A stretch of DNA of 64,000 bases from Saccharomonospora marina XMU15 (lineage in GTDB: Bacteria; Actinomycetota; Actinomycetes; Mycobacteriales; Pseudonocardiaceae). The stretch is taken from positions 3,004,628-3,068,627 of the forward strand of contig NZ_CM001439.1 of the NCBI RefSeq assembly GCF_000244955.1. Reading direction: 5' to 3'. The notes under the pieces are model-generated. The model was not told the origin of the DNA, made no database searches, and saw only the letters and a program-made list of their open reading frames with translations. This document shows positions 43,564 to 51,684 of the stretch, piece by piece. Each line of letters starts with the position of its first letter. Position 1 is the first letter of the stretch. Position numbers and translations under genes: made by a program.

Positions 43564-44538
43564 ATGGCCGCGCAGCGTGGCAGGCTTCGCAGGGTCGCCG
43601 ATTTCGCAGGCCGCTGGTTCGCGGTGCTGGTGGTACTCGGCGGTGTCGCCGGACTGGTGATCCCCGAACAGGCCGCGGCGGCCGCGGACTACATCCCGCT
43701 GTTGCTCGGCGTGATCATGTTCGGGATGGGCCTCACCCTGCGGGTGGCCGACTTCACGCTGGTGCTGCGTCGGCCCTGGACCGTGCTGCTCGGGCTGGCC
43801 GCCCAGTTCCTGATCATGCCGCTTGCCGCGTGGTCGATCAGTTGGGTGTTCGGGCTTTCCGGCCTGTTGCTGGTCGGCATGGTGCTGGTGGGCGCGGCGC
43901 CGGGCGGCACGGCGAGCAACGTGATCGTCTACCTTGCCAAGGGCGACGTGGCGCTGTCGGTGACGATGACCTCGGTGGCCACGCTGCTGGCTCCGCTGCT
44001 GACGCCACTGCTGGTGCTGTGGCTGGCGGGGTCCGACCTGCCGGTCGGGTTCTGGGCGCTGTTCGAGTCCATCGTGCAGATCGTGCTGGTGCCGGTGGTC
44101 GCCGGGCTGCTCGTGCGCGCGCTGGCGGGGCGCTACGTCGAACGGGTGCTGCCCTACCTGCCGCTGGTGTCGGTGACCGGCATCGTCGTGGTGGTCGCCG
44201 CGGTCGTGGGGGCCAACGCCGACGTGGTCGCGGCGGGAAGCGCGCTGCTGGTGGCCGCGGTCGTGGTGCACAACGCCGTGGGGTTGGTGCTCGGTTACGC
44301 CGCGGCCGCCGCGACCGGGCTGGACGAGTCCGCGCGGCGTGCCGTCAGCATCGAGGTCGGCATGCAGAACTCCGGCCTTTCGGCCAGCCTCGCCACCACC
44401 CACTTCGCACCGCTGGCGGCGTTGCCCGCCGCGCTGTTCTCGGTGTGGCACAACGTGTCCGGTTCGGCGCTGGCGACGTACTGGGCACGCAGGCCTGCTC
44501 GGCCGCGCCCGGAGGAGCGCGCCACGACGGGTGGCTGA
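43564..44538 (+). CDS. Bile acid:sodium symporter (BASS) family transporter
   Basis: 324 residues with about nine to ten hydrophobic segments. VIMFGMGLTLRVADF, VGAAPGGTASNVIVYLAKGDVALSVTMTSVATLLAPLLTP (with the crossover-helix Gly/Asn/Thr residues) and SIEVGMQNSGLSASLA are the BASS signatures that form the sodium and substrate sites. Bacterial members carry pantoate, glucosinolate-like acids or bile acids; the substrate here is unknown. The ATG is at 43564, with GAGG about 8 bases upstream. TAAAGT near 43513 is a possible -10. Confidence 0.9.
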   Translation: MAAQRGRLRRVADFAGRWFAVLVVLGGVAGLVIPEQAAAAADYIPLLLGVIMFGMGLTLRVADFTLVLRRPWTVLLGLAAQFLIMPLAAWSISWVFGLSGLLLVGMVLVGAAPGGTASNVIVYLAKGDVALSVTMTSVATLLAPLLTPLLVLWLAGSDLPVGFWALFESIVQIVLVPVVAGLLVRALAGRYVERVLPYLPLVSVTGIVVVVAAVVGANADVVAAGSALLVAAVVVHNAVGLVLGYAAAAATGLDESARRAVSIEVGMQNSGLSASLATTHFAPLAALPAALFSVWHNVSGSALATYWARRPARPRPEERATTGG

Positions 44539-44570
44539 GGCCGGACCCTGCGGCGGACCCAACGGCGTGC

Positions 44571-44930
44571 TCAGTCCCGGTCGCGGTCGTTGTCGAACGG
44601 GGTGAACTCCAGCCGCAGCGAACCGTCGCGCGTCACCGCGCGCAACACGCCGGCCTCGTCGTCCTCCCCCAGCCGGTGCAGCGTCCGGGCAAGCTCGGAT
44701 GGGGCGCTGCGGGGTTCGGTGTCGCTCTGCGCCAGCGTCCGGTGCAGTTCCGCCACGTCCCAACCATCGGCGTTGCCGCTGCCAGCCGGAACGGCGAGCG
44801 TGACATCGAGCAGCCACCTGGAGACCTTGCCGGTCAGTTCGGGCGTGCGGTGACTTTCGATCCCGACGACCTGATCACCCCTGATCAGACCGTCGCTGAG
44901 CGTGCTGATCCAGACATTCTTCAAACCCAT
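44571..44930 (-). CDS. Conserved hypothetical protein, 119 residues
   Basis: The protein begins MGLKNVWISTLSDGLIRGDQVVGIESHRTPELTGKVSRWLLDVTLAV and ends in a very acidic/basic tail (FTPFDNDRDRD). The first half has strand-like segments; the middle (WDVAELHRTLAQSD, SELARTLHRLGED) is helical. No signal peptide or membrane helix. I do not recognise a named family. Its ATG overlaps the end of the minus-strand reading frame at 44921-45301 by 10 bases, which hints that the two were once or are still co-translated. Confidence 0.65.
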   Translation of the reverse strand: MGLKNVWISTLSDGLIRGDQVVGIESHRTPELTGKVSRWLLDVTLAVPAGSGNADGWDVAELHRTLAQSDTEPRSAPSELARTLHRLGEDDEAGVLRAVTRDGSLRLEFTPFDNDRDRD

Positions 44931-45301
44931 GGGCTGGCCCTTTCCGACGCGGTGTACGCCTCGTCAAGGCTGCCCCAAGCGTGGACCCCGGCGACAGGGC
45001 CCAAGGTCACGAACCATCGAACCGGTGGGCGCGGGCCTGCCACCCTCACCGGAACGTGCACGGGGCCATCGACTCGCAGGAGGGCACCCGGACGGATGAC
45101 CCGCGCTGCCGCCTCGACTTCTTCGGCCAGGTTGGCGACCAGGTGTTCGGCGACGCCCGAGCCTCCCGACGGCCGATGACCGCTGCGCGGAACTCGCGGG
45201 CAGGAACGCGGAACTCGCCGCCCTGGGCGCAGAACTCGCGGGTCTGGACGGGGGACTCGCGGGTCGTGGTGGTTGAGGCCGCGCCCCGGCGGGTACCACA
45301 C
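44921..45301 (-). CDS. Doubtful small gene with a repeat array in its 5' part
   Basis: The C-terminal 77 codons (starting near 45154) look protein-like: AEHLVANLAEEVEAAARVI, VHVPVRVAGPRPPVRWFVTLGPVAGVHAWGSLDEAYTA. No ATG, GTG or TTG start lies between these codons and the 21-bp repeat array at 45191-45274; the nearest in-frame GTG is about 45301, across the array, which would add a low-complexity PRVPRPD-type segment. Either a gene whose 5' end was replaced or extended by the repeat, or a chance frame. It fills an otherwise empty 377-base gap. Confidence 0.35.
   Translation of the reverse strand: MWYPPGRGLNHHDPRVPRPDPRVLRPGRRVPRSCPRVPRSGHRPSGGSGVAEHLVANLAEEVEAAARVIRPGALLRVDGPVHVPVRVAGPRPPVRWFVTLGPVAGVHAWGSLDEAYTASERASPWV
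45191..45274. repeat. 21-bp-period tandem repeat array, copy 2 (inverted relative to copy 1)
   Basis: The core (A/G)ACTCGC starts at 45191, 45212, 45233 and 45254, exactly 21 bases apart. Its reverse complement GCGAGTYC is the core of the array at 35529-35612, so the two arrays are the same repeat in opposite orientation, each with four units. Confidence 0.72.
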
Positions 45302-45307
45302 CCCGCG

Positions 45308-45844
45308 ATGAGTCTGAACCGGATGCTGCGCAAGGCCGAGTCGGTCACCCTGTTCGACCGGACGTCCACAAAACTCACCCGAGCCGTGCACAACGTGCTG
45401 GCGGGCACCCGAACCGACGCCGCGCTGCGCGGCTCCTGGCTCGGTCACCCGCTGCACCCGCTGGTGGTCACCGTGCCCATCGGCGCGTGGGTCTGCTCGG
45501 CCGCGCTCGACCTCACCGGGCAACGGGAGGCGGCGCGCGAGCTCGTGGGCATCGGGCTGGCCCTCACGCCGCCCGCCGTGGCCGCGGGCGTCGCCGACCT
45601 CTCCCACATGTCGTTGCCACAGCGGCGGGTCGGCGCCCTGCACGCCGCCGCCAACACGGTCGCGGCGGCCTGCTACCTGGTGTCACACCGGCGCAGGTCG
45701 GCGGGCGCGCACACCGAGGGCATGGTGTGGGGAATGCTGGGCCTGCTCGCGGTCGGCGCGGGGGGTGCGCTCGGCGGCCACCTGACCTACGCTCTCGGCG
45801 CAGGCGTGTACCAATGGCAGGGCGGGTCACGACCGGACCACTGA
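45308..45844 (+). CDS. DUF2231 family membrane protein
   Basis: 178 residues. SWLGHPLHPLVVTVPIGAWVCSAALDL is the DUF2231 signature, whose GHPxHPxxV histidines may bind haem or metal. Four hydrophobic segments follow; the N-terminal 55 residues are a soluble basic extension (MLRKAESVTLFDRTSTKLTRAVHNVLAG). The function is unknown; some relatives are paired with Rieske proteins, but none is here. The ATG is at 45308; no strong ribosome binding site. Confidence 0.83.
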   Translation: MSLNRMLRKAESVTLFDRTSTKLTRAVHNVLAGTRTDAALRGSWLGHPLHPLVVTVPIGAWVCSAALDLTGQREAARELVGIGLALTPPAVAAGVADLSHMSLPQRRVGALHAAANTVAAACYLVSHRRRSAGAHTEGMVWGMLGLLAVGAGGALGGHLTYALGAGVYQWQGGSRPDH

Positions 45845-45917
45845 GGGGACAATAGGTGGCCGACCCACGGCGGGAGCTTCCGTCGTGGCCGCAACCGAGC
45901 GCCGCAGGAGGTCCGGC

Positions 45918-47972
45918 ATGGCGGTCACCCTTGTCCACGGCACATCGTTCTGCGTCTGCGGTGACGACGGCGAACTGGACGGCTCCGTCGCGCAGGGCGC
46001 CTTCCACCAGGACACCCGGATCCTGTCGGGTTGGAGCCTGCGGATCGACGGAAAACCCGTGCAGGGCCTCACCGTGGTGACCCCGGAACCGTTCCACGCG
46101 CGGTTCGTGGGCAGGGCGCACTCCAGGGAAGGCGTCGAAAGCAGCCTGCTGGTCCGCAGGGAACGCTATGTCGGCGGCGGCATGCGCGAGGACATCGTGC
46201 TGCGCAACTACCGGCGCGTGCCGGTCAGCTGCACCGTGACACTACAGGTGGCCGCCGATTTCGCGGACCTGTTCGAGGTCAAGGAGGACCGGGTCCGCGA
46301 AGCAGGGCAGCACGCGGTGGAGGTCACCGGCAGCGAGTTGCGGCTGACCCGGTACGTGGCGGGCGGCAGCAGGGGTGTGCGCGTGACCGCCGAGGGTGCC
46401 GAGTACTCGCGCGACCGGCTCACCTTCCGCGCCACGATCCCGGCCGACGGGCAGTGGGCGGTTTCGGTCACCGCCACTCCCGTCGTCAACGGAACCGCGG
46501 CGGCCACGCTGTTCCCGCCGGAACACCCGGTGGAGAACTCCGAACCCGCCGTGCGGGCACGGCGGTGGCGAGAGCAGGGTCCGGTGTTGCGGCGGGCCGA
46601 CAACCGCTCGCTGGCCAGGACGTTGCAGCGCAGCAGGGAGGATCTGGGCGCGCTGCGCATCTTCGACCCCGCCTACCCGCACGACGTCGCCATCGCGGCG
46701 GGTGCGCCGTGGTTCATGGCGCTTTTCGGTCGCGACTCGATCCTGGCGTCGCTGATGTCCATCGCGATCGATCCGGCACTGGCGCTGGGCACCGTGCAGA
46801 CCCTCGCGCACCACCAGGGCAGCAAAGTCGATCCGGACAGCGAGGAGGAACCCGGCCGTATCCTGCACGAAGTCCGGTTCGGAGCGGACGCGTCGCTGGC
46901 GCTGGGCGGCAGCCACATCTACTACGGCACGGTCGACGCCACACCGCTGTTCGTGATGCTGCTCGGTGAGCTGAGCCGGTGGGGCATCGGCAGGGAGCGG
47001 GTCGAAGCGCTCATCCCCAACGCCGACCGTGCTCTGGAGTGGATCGACAAGTACGGCGACCGCGACGGCGACGGGTTCGTGGAGTACGAGCGCGCCACCG
47101 AACGCGGCCTGGCCAACCAGGGTTGGAAGGACTCCTGGGACGGCGTGAACTTCGCCGACGGTGAGCTCGCGCGTGCCCCGATCGCGCTGTGCGAGGTGCA
47201 GGGCTACGCCTACGCGGCGTTCCTTTCCCGTGCCTGCCTCGCCGACGGCCTCGGCGACGGCGAAACCAGCCGCTACTGGAAGCACCGGGCGGCGCGGCTG
47301 AAGGAACGGTTCAACGAGCGGTTCTGGCTGCCGGAACTGGGTCGCTACGCGACGGGTCTGGACGCCGACAAACGGCCCATCGACTCGATGACGTCGAACA
47401 TCGGGCACTGCCTGTGGACGGGCATCGTCACCGAGGACCGAGCCGCGGCGGTGGCGGACTCGCTGCTGGCGCCGAGCATGTTCAGCGGCTGGGGAGTGCG
47501 CACCCTCGCGTGCGACATGGGCGCGTACAACCCGATGAGTTACCACAACGGATCGGTGTGGCCGCACGACAACGCGCTGATCGCGGCGGGCCTGGTGCGG
47601 TACGGCTTCGTCGGGCACGCCCAGCGGGTGGCCACGGCCGTCTTCGACGCCGCTCGCGCGTTCGAGGGGCAGCTTCCGGAACTGATGTGCGGGTTCGACC
47701 GCGACGAGTACGACCATCCGGTGCCGTATCCGACCTCGTGCTCGCCGCAGGCGTGGGCTTCGGCCGCACCGGTGCACCTGCTGCGCACGCTGCTGCGCGT
47801 GGAGCCCGACCTGCCGCACGGCAGGCTACGGGTGGCTCCTGTGCTTCCCGAGTCGTTCGGCGCGCTGCTCATCGACGACGTGCCGCTGGCCGACGCGCGG
47901 ATTTCCATCGAGGCGCGGGGCGAGACGGCGAATGTGCGCGGCGTTGCCGAAGATGTCGAACTTGTCCGGTAG
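45918..47972 (+). CDS. Amylo-alpha-1,6-glucosidase-like glycogen debranching family protein
   Basis: 684 residues from the ATG at 45918 with GGAGG upstream. The N-terminal GDE_N domain (LVHGTSFCVCGDDGELDGSVAQGAFHQDTRILSGW) is followed by an (alpha/alpha)6 catalytic domain: APWFMALFGRDSILASLM, LANQGWKDSWDGVNFADGELARAPIALCEVQGYAYAAF (catalytic Asp/Glu region) and SYHNGSVWPHDNALIAAGL. Family members act on alpha-glucans or related oligosaccharides. No signal peptide. A GT4 gene follows 60 bases downstream on the same strand and the two may be co-transcribed. Confidence 0.9.
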   Translation: MAVTLVHGTSFCVCGDDGELDGSVAQGAFHQDTRILSGWSLRIDGKPVQGLTVVTPEPFHARFVGRAHSREGVESSLLVRRERYVGGGMREDIVLRNYRRVPVSCTVTLQVAADFADLFEVKEDRVREAGQHAVEVTGSELRLTRYVAGGSRGVRVTAEGAEYSRDRLTFRATIPADGQWAVSVTATPVVNGTAAATLFPPEHPVENSEPAVRARRWREQGPVLRRADNRSLARTLQRSREDLGALRIFDPAYPHDVAIAAGAPWFMALFGRDSILASLMSIAIDPALALGTVQTLAHHQGSKVDPDSEEEPGRILHEVRFGADASLALGGSHIYYGTVDATPLFVMLLGELSRWGIGRERVEALIPNADRALEWIDKYGDRDGDGFVEYERATERGLANQGWKDSWDGVNFADGELARAPIALCEVQGYAYAAFLSRACLADGLGDGETSRYWKHRAARLKERFNERFWLPELGRYATGLDADKRPIDSMTSNIGHCLWTGIVTEDRAAAVADSLLAPSMFSGWGVRTLACDMGAYNPMSYHNGSVWPHDNALIAAGLVRYGFVGHAQRVATAVFDAARAFEGQLPELMCGFDRDEYDHPVPYPTSCSPQAWASAAPVHLLRTLLRVEPDLPHGRLRVAPVLPESFGALLIDDVPLADARISIEARGETANVRGVAEDVELVR

Positions 47973-48032
47973 TGCGTACCTCGTCCGAAGGGCTGTTGTT
48001 TCACCCCATATTCGGTAGGGAATGGGGCGAAC

Positions 48033-49055
48033 ATGAGCCAACTCGAGATCGCCATGGTGGCGCCACCGTGGTTCGAGCTACCGCCGAAGGCCTACGGCGG
48101 GATCGAATCGATGTGCGCCGACCTGGTGGAGCAACTTACCTTACGGGACCTTTCGGTCACCTTGGTCGGGGTGGGACGCAACGGTACGCCCGCGGATTTC
48201 ATCCCGACGTGCGAACAGCCCAACGAGGATCGCCTCGGACAGGCGATGCCCGAGATCATCCATGCGTCGCTGCTGCCGGAGATCGTGGGGAAGCTGGAGC
48301 CCGATCTGGTGCACGACCACAGCCTGGCGGGCCCGCTGCTGGCCAGCGGCCGGTCCTTGCCCACGGTGGTGACCGCGCACGGGCCGGTGACCGGTGAGAT
48401 GGGACAGTACTACCGGGGCCTCGCCGACAGCGTGCACCTGGTGGCCGTCTCCGACGCGCAACGCCGGATGGCGCCGAACCTGAACTGGGTGGGTACGGTG
48501 CACAACGCGGTGCGGGTGGAGCGGTTCCCGTTCCAGCAGAACAAATCGGACTTCGCGCTCTTCCTCGGAAGGACCTGCCCGGAGAAGGGGATTCCACACG
48601 CGATCGCGGCCGCCCGTGAGGCAGGGGTCAAGCTGGTGATCGCGGCCAAGTGCCGCGAACCGGACGAGCTGAAGTACTTCGAGCGAGAGGTGAAGCCGCT
48701 GCTCGGCCCCGACGTGGAGTGGATCGGTGAGGTGGAGCGGGCACGCAAGGTGGAACTGCTCTCCGCTGCCCGCTGCCTGCTGTTCCCGGTGTGCTGGGAG
48801 GAGCCGTTCGGCATCGTGATGGTCGAGGCGATGGCATGCGGCACTCCCGTCATCGCACTCGGCAGGGGCGCCATCCCGGAAGTCGTCACGGACGGCAAGA
48901 CCGGATTCGTCTGTGACGAGCCGGGCGAGCTCGCCGACGCCATTCACCGGGCGGGCCGACTGTCGGCTGAGGACTGCCGCGAGGAAGCGGCGGACCGCTT
49001 CGACGTGGAAACCATGGCGAAGCGCTACGAGCGGGTCTACCGGGCCGTGGCCTGA
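48033..49055 (+). CDS. Glycosyltransferase family 4 protein
   Basis: 340 residues, GT-B fold. The N-terminal domain has YGGIESMCADLVEQLTLRDLSVTLVGVG and VHDHSLAGPLL; the C-terminal domain has FLGRTCPEKGIPHAIAAAREAGVKLVIAAK (donor phosphate-binding strand) and CWEEPFGIVMVEAMACGTPVIALGRGAIPEVV, containing the GT4 E-x7-E motif. It probably transfers a hexose to a cytosolic acceptor; the product is unknown. AGGGAATGGGGCGA precedes the ATG. Its position after a debranching-type enzyme suggests oligosaccharide metabolism. Confidence 0.9.
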   Translation: MSQLEIAMVAPPWFELPPKAYGGIESMCADLVEQLTLRDLSVTLVGVGRNGTPADFIPTCEQPNEDRLGQAMPEIIHASLLPEIVGKLEPDLVHDHSLAGPLLASGRSLPTVVTAHGPVTGEMGQYYRGLADSVHLVAVSDAQRRMAPNLNWVGTVHNAVRVERFPFQQNKSDFALFLGRTCPEKGIPHAIAAAREAGVKLVIAAKCREPDELKYFEREVKPLLGPDVEWIGEVERARKVELLSAARCLLFPVCWEEPFGIVMVEAMACGTPVIALGRGAIPEVVTDGKTGFVCDEPGELADAIHRAGRLSAEDCREEAADRFDVETMAKRYERVYRAVA

Positions 49056-49064
49056 GCCCGCACG

Positions 49065-50033
49065 TTGCTGGTGTCACTGCCGGAGCCGCTGCCGCCCATG
49101 CTCGCCACTCTCGGCGAGGTTCCCACCGGTGAGCAATGGGCGTTCGAGTGGAAGTGGGACGGGGTCCGCGCCGTCGTCGGGTCGAGCGGTGACCGAGTGC
49201 GTGTCCACTCGCGAAACCTGCGCGACATCACGGCCACCTATCCGGAGCTGTCGCGACTGGGGGGCCTGGTCGCGGGTACCGCGCTGCTGGACGGCGAACT
49301 GGTCACGCTGGACGAACTGGGCAGGCCGGATTTCGGCAGGCTGCAGTCCAGAATGCACGTTGCCTCCCCCACCGCCGCGCTGCTGCGGGATTATCCGGTC
49401 TGCTACTACGTGTTCGATCTGTTGCGACTGGACGGAGCCGACCTGCTCGACCTTCCGTACCAGCACCGCAGGCAACGGCTCGCCCGGCTGGAGCTGAACC
49501 ACCCGCCACTGCTGCGAACGCCCGACCACTACACCAACACCTCCGGTGCCGACCTGCTCGATGTCGCCGCCGAGTACGGCCTGGAAGGTGTGGTGGCCAA
49601 GCGGCTCGACTCCGCCTACCGCCCCGGCACGAGATCCCGGAACTGGATCAAGACCCCGCTGCGGCTGACGCAGGAGGTGGTGATCGGCGGCTGGACGCCG
49701 GGCCAGCGCCGCAGGGCGGGCATGCTCGGTTCGCTGTTGCTCGGCGCACACGACGACACGGGAGCACTGGTCTACATCGGCCATGTGGGGACGGGTTTCA
49801 GCGACGCGGCGCTGCGCGACATGCAGGCGCGGCTGCGACCGCTGCGGCGCGAATCGAGTCCGTTCGGCACCGAGGTACCTCGCGACCGCGCACGCCAGGC
49901 CACCTGGGTGGATCCTGTGCTGGTCGGGGAGGTGGAACACCGGCAGTGGACTGCGGAAGGCAGGCTGCGCCACCCGTCCTGGCGCGGGCTTCGCACCGAC
50001 AAGCGCCCGCACGAGGTGCGGCTGCCCCGGTAA
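49065..50033 (+). CDS. ATP-dependent DNA ligase (LigC/LigD ligase-domain type)
   Basis: About 322 residues: adenylation domain plus OB domain, the minimal ligase. Motif I is EWKWDGVRA with nucleophilic Lys near residue 30; VHSRNLRDIT, YYVFDLLRLDG (motif III) and LEGVVAKRLDSAYRPGTRSRNWIKTP (motif IV/V) follow. Such ligases serve non-homologous end joining or other repair as LigC or stand-alone LigD relatives. No ku or primase gene is in the window. The start could be the TTG at 49065 or the GTG at 49071; neither has a clear ribosome binding site. Confidence 0.9.
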   Translation: MLVSLPEPLPPMLATLGEVPTGEQWAFEWKWDGVRAVVGSSGDRVRVHSRNLRDITATYPELSRLGGLVAGTALLDGELVTLDELGRPDFGRLQSRMHVASPTAALLRDYPVCYYVFDLLRLDGADLLDLPYQHRRQRLARLELNHPPLLRTPDHYTNTSGADLLDVAAEYGLEGVVAKRLDSAYRPGTRSRNWIKTPLRLTQEVVIGGWTPGQRRRAGMLGSLLLGAHDDTGALVYIGHVGTGFSDAALRDMQARLRPLRRESSPFGTEVPRDRARQATWVDPVLVGEVEHRQWTAEGRLRHPSWRGLRTDKRPHEVRLPR

Positions 50034-50047
50034 CCGGCACCGCCGGG

Positions 50048-50560
50048 TCAGGACCGGCCTGCCGCCACCCGGCTCGGCGGATCGGCACGGGTGCGCATCG
50101 CCCATCGCGCCGCGGGAGTCGTCGCCAGGGCGGCCGAGGCGAACAGCGCGCCGAGCGCGAGCCGGCCAAGTGCGGTCGAGCCGAGCACCAGCGTCGTCAG
50201 CAGCAGCGGCCCCACCATGCGGGCCACCGCGGCGCCCGTCCCGTAGCAGCCCTGGTACTGACCCTGCCTGTCGGGTGGAGCCAGCACGGCCACCGGCGCG
50301 GGACCGAAGACAGACAGCGCGTACGCGCAGCACGCCACCAACAGCAACACGCCCGCCGCGCGCACCGATCAGGCGCTGACCGGTCCCGTCACCCTGGCGG
50401 CCAACCGCACCTGGAACAGCGCGACGCCGAGCATGTTGACCATCAGCAGCACCGACACCAGCCACGGTGGCGCCTCCGTGTGCCGCACCACCCACAGCGG
50501 CAGCACCACGCTCAACAGCGGCATGTGCTGCGCGACCCTGCCGCCGGAAAGCACGGTGGG
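50048..50560 (-). pseudogene. MFS transporter remnant
   Basis: One reading frame carries the second half of an MFS drug-efflux-type transporter: HMPLLSVVLPLWVVRHTEAPPWLVSVLLMVNMLGVALFQVRLA (about TM7), then an in-frame TGA at 50371-50369, then AAGVLLLVACCAYAL and, after what looks like an internal loss of a loop and helix, PPDRQGQYQGCYGTGAAVARMVGPLLLTTLVLG. The N-terminal half is absent; the frame runs instead into a fragment of an opposite-strand gene. It is non-functional. See the MocR remnant next to it. Confidence 0.75.
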
Positions 50561-50561
50561 C

Positions 50562-50726
50562 TCCGCTGCGATCGTGCGGGTCGCCGCCGAGGCCGGGGTC
50601 GCCGTGGAGAACCTCACGAACTACTGCGCCGAGTCACCGGCCCGCGAGGGCCTCGTGCTCGGCTACGGCGCCGTGCGCACGGCCGACGTCGAGGCGGGAC
50701 TCGCGCGGCTCGCCACGTGCTGGTAG
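50562..50726 (+). pseudogene. C-terminal remnant of a MocR/PdxR-type aminotransferase-like regulator
   Basis: The last 50 or so residues (IVRVAAEAGVAVENLTNYC, REGLVLGYGAVRTADVEAGLARLA) match the end of fold-type I PLP domains in MocR regulators, where a xxLGYG segment closes the protein. The GntR helix-turn-helix and most of the aminotransferase domain are missing. It lies divergently next to the truncated MFS gene, so one deletion removed both N-terminal halves. Confidence 0.65.
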
Positions 50727-50740
50727 GCGGGCCCGGCCGG

Positions 50741-51574
50741 TCAGACCTTGCGGCCCACTGCGGCGAGACCGCGCGAGCGCCGCGGGTCCTTGCCGAAGGG
50801 GTCCTGCCCGGCGGGACGCCACTCGGGCAGCCACACCAGCCCGGGGTCCACCAGCTCCAGCCCGTCGAAGAAGGCCGCGATGTCCTCCCGCGAACGCGGC
50901 ATCGCCGGGTTGTTGGCCTTCGCCCGGTAGGACGCCGAGACCTTCTCCGACGCCGCCAGCGTCGCCGCGTCTTCGGGATCGACGTGGATGTGGGACAACG
51001 CCAGCAGGCTGCCCTTCGGCAACTTCCCGACGTAGAACGAAAGCAGCTGCTGCGGCTGTGTCTGTGGTGGCATGAAATGCAGTAACGCCACGGCGAGCAG
51101 GCAGACCGGCTCCCTGGTGTCGATCAGGCCGGTGTCGAGTACCCGCTGCCACAGCAGCGCACCGTCGAAGAAGTCGGCGTCCAGTGCTCGGTGCCGTCGC
51201 GGATCGGCGGTCTGTTCCAGCAGGATCTCGGCGTGCGCCTGCGCGATCGGCTCGTTGTCGATGTAGACCACCCGGCACTGGCCCGGCGCGGCCTCGTCGG
51301 CGACCTCGTGCACGTTGCCCTGCGTCGGTAGCCCGGAACCGATGTCGACGAACTGCCGGACACCTTCCGACACCGCGAAACGCACGGCACGCCCCAAAAA
51401 CGCCCGGTTCGACCGCGCAAAGTCCCTGATGTCGGGAAGTATCCGCAACTGCTCCTCGGCGAACGCCTGATCCACCGCGTAGTTGTGCACCCCGCCGAGC
51501 AGGTAGTCGTACACCCTGCCCACCGACACCTTGTTCACCGAATCGGCGAGCCGATCGGTGTTGTCCGCCGCCAT
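50741..51574 (-). CDS. PF04672 SAM-dependent methyltransferase
   Basis: 277 residues. SVGRVYDYLLGGVHNYAVDQAFAE opens the domain as in all PF04672 (SAM_Methyltransf) proteins, and QFVDIGSGLPTQGNVHEVA is the SAM-binding loop; AVALLHFMPP and ALSHIHVDPED follow. This actinobacterial family is very numerous in Streptomyces and relatives, with unknown substrates, and the members often lie next to helix-turn-helix genes. None adjoins here. The ATG at 51574 has AAAGGGG upstream. The protein is cytosolic. Confidence 0.9.
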   Translation of the reverse strand: MAADNTDRLADSVNKVSVGRVYDYLLGGVHNYAVDQAFAEEQLRILPDIRDFARSNRAFLGRAVRFAVSEGVRQFVDIGSGLPTQGNVHEVADEAAPGQCRVVYIDNEPIAQAHAEILLEQTADPRRHRALDADFFDGALLWQRVLDTGLIDTREPVCLLAVALLHFMPPQTQPQQLLSFYVGKLPKGSLLALSHIHVDPEDAATLAASEKVSASYRAKANNPAMPRSREDIAAFFDGLELVDPGLVWLPEWRPAGQDPFGKDPRRSRGLAAVGRKV

Positions 51575-51684
51575 CGCGCCTGCCCCTTTCCCCAGTTCTC
51601 GCCGACACCACAAGTCTGCCGTGACGATCACCGGGTGCGAACACCGGCTCCCGCCTACTCTGGGGCTGGTAGCGGGAGGCACCG

